Shown here: positions 61,542 through 64,000 of the stretch, one piece after another
Layout of the letters: each line of letters starts with the position of its first letter
How positions within the stretch are numbered: the first letter of the stretch is position 1
NCBI GenBank assembly: GCA_035291905.1
Contig: DATDRF010000103.1
Coordinates: 1 to 64,000 of the forward strand
Length of the DNA stretch: 64,000 nt
Reading direction: 5' to 3'
Source of the DNA: JACPLA01 sp035291905
GTDB taxonomy: Bacteria > Bacteroidota > Ignavibacteria > UBA10030
Notes under the pieces: model-generated
Told to the model about the DNA's origin: nothing
The model's input: the letters and a program-made list of their open reading frames with translations, nothing else
Database searches by the model: none
Made by a program: the position numbers and the translations under genes

Positions 61542-62148
61542 CCTCGCCACGCTTCACCCCGTCTGGATCTACGCCGCTGTCGCGGGTATATGCTATATCG
61601 AAAACATCCTTCCTCCCTTTCCCAGTGATGTGTTGGTCGTAGCCGCGGGGTCCTTGATCGGTTTCGGTCGGGTTGACTTTGTGGTTGTCCTGCTGGTCGC
61701 AACCGCGGGAAGCACTCTGGGATTCATGACGATGTACAAGATCGGTGACTGGTTCGGCGATCGTATTCTTGAAGTGGGAAAGATCCGATTCATCCCCATC
61801 GAGAATGTCCACAAAGTCGAATCGTGGTTTAGGCGCTATGGATACTGGGTCATTATCGCCAATCGGTTCCTGGCCGGGACAAGAGCCGTTGTGTCGTTCT
61901 TTGCGGGAATGTCGGAACTTTCTCTCTGGCGGACAACGATCCTCTCATTTGCCAGCGCAATGGTGTGGAATTCCATTCTCATCCTGTCAGGAAAGACTCT
62001 GGGAGATAACTGGTCCGAGATTCTCGTCTATCTTGAGACATACAGCAAAGTCGTTACATCGGTCCTCGTCGTTGCAAGCCTCATTCTGGTCGCGCGGTAT
62101 TTCTACAAGAGACAGCGGCAGGCATCCAATGGAGGAGCAGGCAAGTGA
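61522..62148 (+). CDS. DedA-family inner-membrane protein
   Basis: 208 residues from the GTG at 61522; the longer frame from 61447 lies within ispF. Motifs: ENILPPFPSDVLVVAAGSL, the glycine-rich KIGDWFGDRIL, and RFLAGTRAVVSFFAGMSEL with the conserved arginines. Four or five hydrophobic helices. DedA proteins flip or recycle lipid carriers such as undecaprenyl phosphate, which fits with PAP2 and lnt next door. Confidence 0.88.
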   Translation: MQEFVDSLATLHPVWIYAAVAGICYIENILPPFPSDVLVVAAGSLIGFGRVDFVVVLLVATAGSTLGFMTMYKIGDWFGDRILEVGKIRFIPIENVHKVESWFRRYGYWVIIANRFLAGTRAVVSFFAGMSELSLWRTTILSFASAMVWNSILILSGKTLGDNWSEILVYLETYSKVVTSVLVVASLILVARYFYKRQRQASNGGAGK

Positions 62149-62172
62149 TCATGGCCTCGGGAGGACGGTCCG

Positions 62173-62766
62173 TTGAGTGAAGTATTGTACGGTATCGATG
62201 TCGCCCTCTTTCGCTTCCTGAACGGGACGATTGCCAATCCCGTGTTTGACTTCATCATGCCTTTCATCACGGATCTGAATAAACAGCCGATTGTTCTCAT
62301 CCTGGTGGCGGCAGCGTTGTTCTGGATCTCGATGAAGGGGGGAACGACCGGAAGATGGGCGGCGATCCTGCTCGTTCTCACGATCGTCGTTAGTGACCAG
62401 TTGAATAGCTCAGTCATCAAGCATCTTTTCATGAGAGCCCGCCCATGCCATGTGTTGGACGACGTCCATTTGCTGGTCAGTTGCGGAAGCGGCTACTCAT
62501 TTCCCTCTTCCCACGCTGTCAATAACTATGCCGCAGCAACGGTCCTTGCCTACTTCTACCGCAAATGGCTCTGGGGGTTCGCAACGTTTGCGGGTGTCGT
62601 GGCTTTTTCCCGCGTGTCCGTCGGTGTTCACTACCCCTTCGATGTTGTCGCCGGATCGATTCTCGGCGTGTTGGTCGGAGCGGTCATAGTGTTCTTGTAT
62701 CAGTATGCCGTAAGGTACTGGAAGGAACGTCACAGTCCGGAGAATTCGAATGACACTCCTCGTTGA
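62173..62766 (+). CDS. PAP2-family membrane phosphatase
   Basis: 197 residues from a TTG with GGGAGGA 7 bp upstream. The three PAP2 motifs are present: KHLFMRARP, FPSSHA and SRVSVGVHYPFDV. Six hydrophobic helices. It probably dephosphorylates undecaprenyl pyrophosphate or another lipid phosphate at the periplasmic face. Its end overlaps lnt by 17 bp. Confidence 0.9.
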   Translation: MSEVLYGIDVALFRFLNGTIANPVFDFIMPFITDLNKQPIVLILVAAALFWISMKGGTTGRWAAILLVLTIVVSDQLNSSVIKHLFMRARPCHVLDDVHLLVSCGSGYSFPSSHAVNNYAAATVLAYFYRKWLWGFATFAGVVAFSRVSVGVHYPFDVVAGSILGVLVGAVIVFLYQYAVRYWKERHSPENSNDTPR

Positions 62767-64000
62767 ACAGGTTGATGAACGCCGCCGTCGAAGACTGTAT
62801 GCATTTCTTTGCGTCGTGTCGGGCGCGCTTCTCGGGTTTGCGTTTCCGCCGTCTCCGCTGTATTCGCTGGCCTACGTCGGGCTTGTGCCGTTCCTCTTCC
62901 TTTTCGAACGGTTCGAGAAAATCGGCACTCTCCTTCGGTACTCGTACCTCATGCTCTTTGTATTCCACGCCGTTACGGTCTACTGGGTCAGCGGGTTCAC
63001 GCACCTTCGAGACCAGTACCTCATATTGTCGGGTGTCGGCCTGCTTGCCGTTAACCCGATGTTCTACTGGCTCCCGCTTCTTGCCGCTTATCTGGTCAGA
63101 AAGAGATTTGGAGAAACGGCGTGGTTTGTCGCGTTCCCGTTCTTCTGGGTAGGATTCGAATACTTCCATTCCCTTGGCGAGTTCTCATTCCCGTGGCTCA
63201 CGCTCGGGAACAGCCAGGCATACGACATCAACAGGATTCAGGTCGCCGAGGCGGTTTCGGTGTACGGGATCTCGCTTCTTATCGTCGCTTTCAATGTCAT
63301 TTCCTATGCTTTCATACGGAACGTTGCGCTTCAACAATGGAGATTCACCGAGGCAAGGAGTCTGACACTTTTATCTGCTCTCGTACTTCTTTATGTCGTT
63401 CCATTTGTCATTGGAGCCACCTTGCTGAAGCACTACGACCTGCCGCCTGACGGACGTCCCGTGAGCGTGGGTATCGTTCAGCCGAACATCGATCCTTTCG
63501 AAAAATGGGGAGAGGGAAGCGAATCACGATGGGAGTCGTACACCCGTCAGTTGAAGTTGTATTTCGGAGAGATGCGGAAGCTCTCGGCCGATTCGCTCGA
63601 TCTCATCGTGCTGCCCGAGACGGCAATTCCTTTCCATATCCTCCTTTCGCAAAACACCGGGTACTACAATCTGTTCAAACACGAAGTTGATTTTGCGAAC
63701 ACTCCCGTGTTCACGGGACTTGCCGATGGCTATTACACCGACTCGGCTCATGCATCTGTCACCGCAATGAAAGCCGGAGATGCGTACTTCGAATCGTTCA
63801 ATTCTGCCACTCTCTTTCTTCCTTATGTAGGGAACGGTCCCGTGTATCATAAGGTTGTTTTGGTGCCGTATGCAGAACGGGTTCCTTATGCAGAAACATT
63901 TCGGTTTCTTATTGAACCCCTTAAATGGGGCGTTGGGATCAGCAGCTGGGGGAAAGGGACAGAGCAGTATCTCTACGATCTGAAGCTCCGTAACGGGGAT
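62750..64000 (+). CDS. lnt: Apolipoprotein N-acyltransferase, 3' end outside window
   Basis: 417 residues are visible from the ATG at 62750; the frame stays open to the right edge. N-terminal membrane helices (YAFLCVVSGALLGFAFPPSP and following) lead into the carbon-nitrogen hydrolase domain: PNIDPFEKW, catalytic Glu290 in VLPETAIP and Lys368 in YHKVVLVPYAE. The nucleophilic cysteine lies beyond the window. It adds the third acyl chain to lipoproteins before Lol export, matching lolC/E-D upstream. Confidence 0.92.
   Translation, partial: MTLLVEQVDERRRRRLYAFLCVVSGALLGFAFPPSPLYSLAYVGLVPFLFLFERFEKIGTLLRYSYLMLFVFHAVTVYWVSGFTHLRDQYLILSGVGLLAVNPMFYWLPLLAAYLVRKRFGETAWFVAFPFFWVGFEYFHSLGEFSFPWLTLGNSQAYDINRIQVAEAVSVYGISLLIVAFNVISYAFIRNVALQQWRFTEARSLTLLSALVLLYVVPFVIGATLLKHYDLPPDGRPVSVGIVQPNIDPFEKWGEGSESRWESYTRQLKLYFGEMRKLSADSLDLIVLPETAIPFHILLSQNTGYYNLFKHEVDFANTPVFTGLADGYYTDSAHASVTAMKAGDAYFESFNSATLFLPYVGNGPVYHKVVLVPYAERVPYAETFRFLIEPLKWGVGISSWGKGTEQYLYDLKLRNGD

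Overview
The window looks like a stretch of the main chromosome of a free-living bacterium of the Bacteroidota-Chlorobiota (FCB) superphylum, most likely an Ignavibacteria- or Kryptoniota-like lineage. This is inferred from a giant exported protein ending in a type IX secretion sorting domain with the NYPNPFNP motif, a DUF5683-like protein, a DUF3098-like small membrane protein, LolC/E-D lipoprotein machinery and the MEP isoprenoid pathway. No 16S gene or marker set is available here to settle the placement. I count 53 protein-coding genes (one broken, two cut by the window edges) and three tRNA genes. All of them lie on the + strand except one SPOUT RNA methyltransferase at 16532-17077.

Layout. 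1-7794: end of a large secreted FnIII/BNR protein, then a transglutaminase-like/TPR exported protein, closed by a strong terminator. 7924-16538: a dense run of der, FAD oxidoreductase, upp, a TPR protein, rsh (ppGpp), ruvX, mtgA and an AlbA_2 regulator. 17206-24366: cmk-ispH-rpsA, mtaB, a DUF5683-like protein, truA and an M48 protease. 24409-28906: trpD-corC-trpC-trpF-trpB, with trpA, trpE and trpG absent. 29078-35463: a surface-polysaccharide cluster of flippase, three GT2, a methyltransferase and a GT4. 35541-40861: nadD, glgB, a stand-alone receiver protein and a hybrid histidine kinase broken by an in-frame TGA. 40862-43217: an accessory patch with a MITE-like element, tRNA-Arg(CCT), a disrupted copy of its 3' half, and an orphan P-loop ATPase. 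43460-58363: proS, aldehyde dehydrogenase, dnaE, trxA, aspS, a split AtuA pair, prfB and two LolC/E-type permeases with lolD. 58390-64000: a second MITE-like element, a DUF3098-like gene, tRNA-Lys and tRNA-Leu, TPR and CMD-family proteins, acyP, ispF, DedA, PAP2 and the start of lnt.

How the genes work together. Most of the window is housekeeping: translation (rpsA, proS, aspS, prfB, mtaB, truA, der, three tRNAs), replication and repair (dnaE, ruvX), envelope building (mtgA, lolCDE, lnt, the glycosyltransferase cluster), isoprenoids (ispH, ispF), tryptophan and nucleotide or NAD synthesis, and the stringent response. Many neighbours overlap by 4 bases (ATGA or GTGA), which indicates translational coupling.

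The most unusual signals are non-coding. There are two copies of an undescribed MITE-like family, 194 and 157 bp long. Each has perfect 16-bp terminal inverted repeats and a perfect 8-bp target duplication, and the two copies carry different but internally matched ends. A second signal is a duplicated tRNA-Arg 3' half whose T-loop is split by a 30-bp insert made of two perfect 6-3-6 dyads. Also notable are seven tandem octapeptide repeats at the end of mtgA and a nonsense codon exactly at a conserved-looking Arg position of the histidine kinase. I did not see a convincing new multi-gene system such as a defence island or a new biosynthetic cluster. The candidate closest to an accessory system is the orphan ATPase next to the tRNA-Arg/MITE patch.
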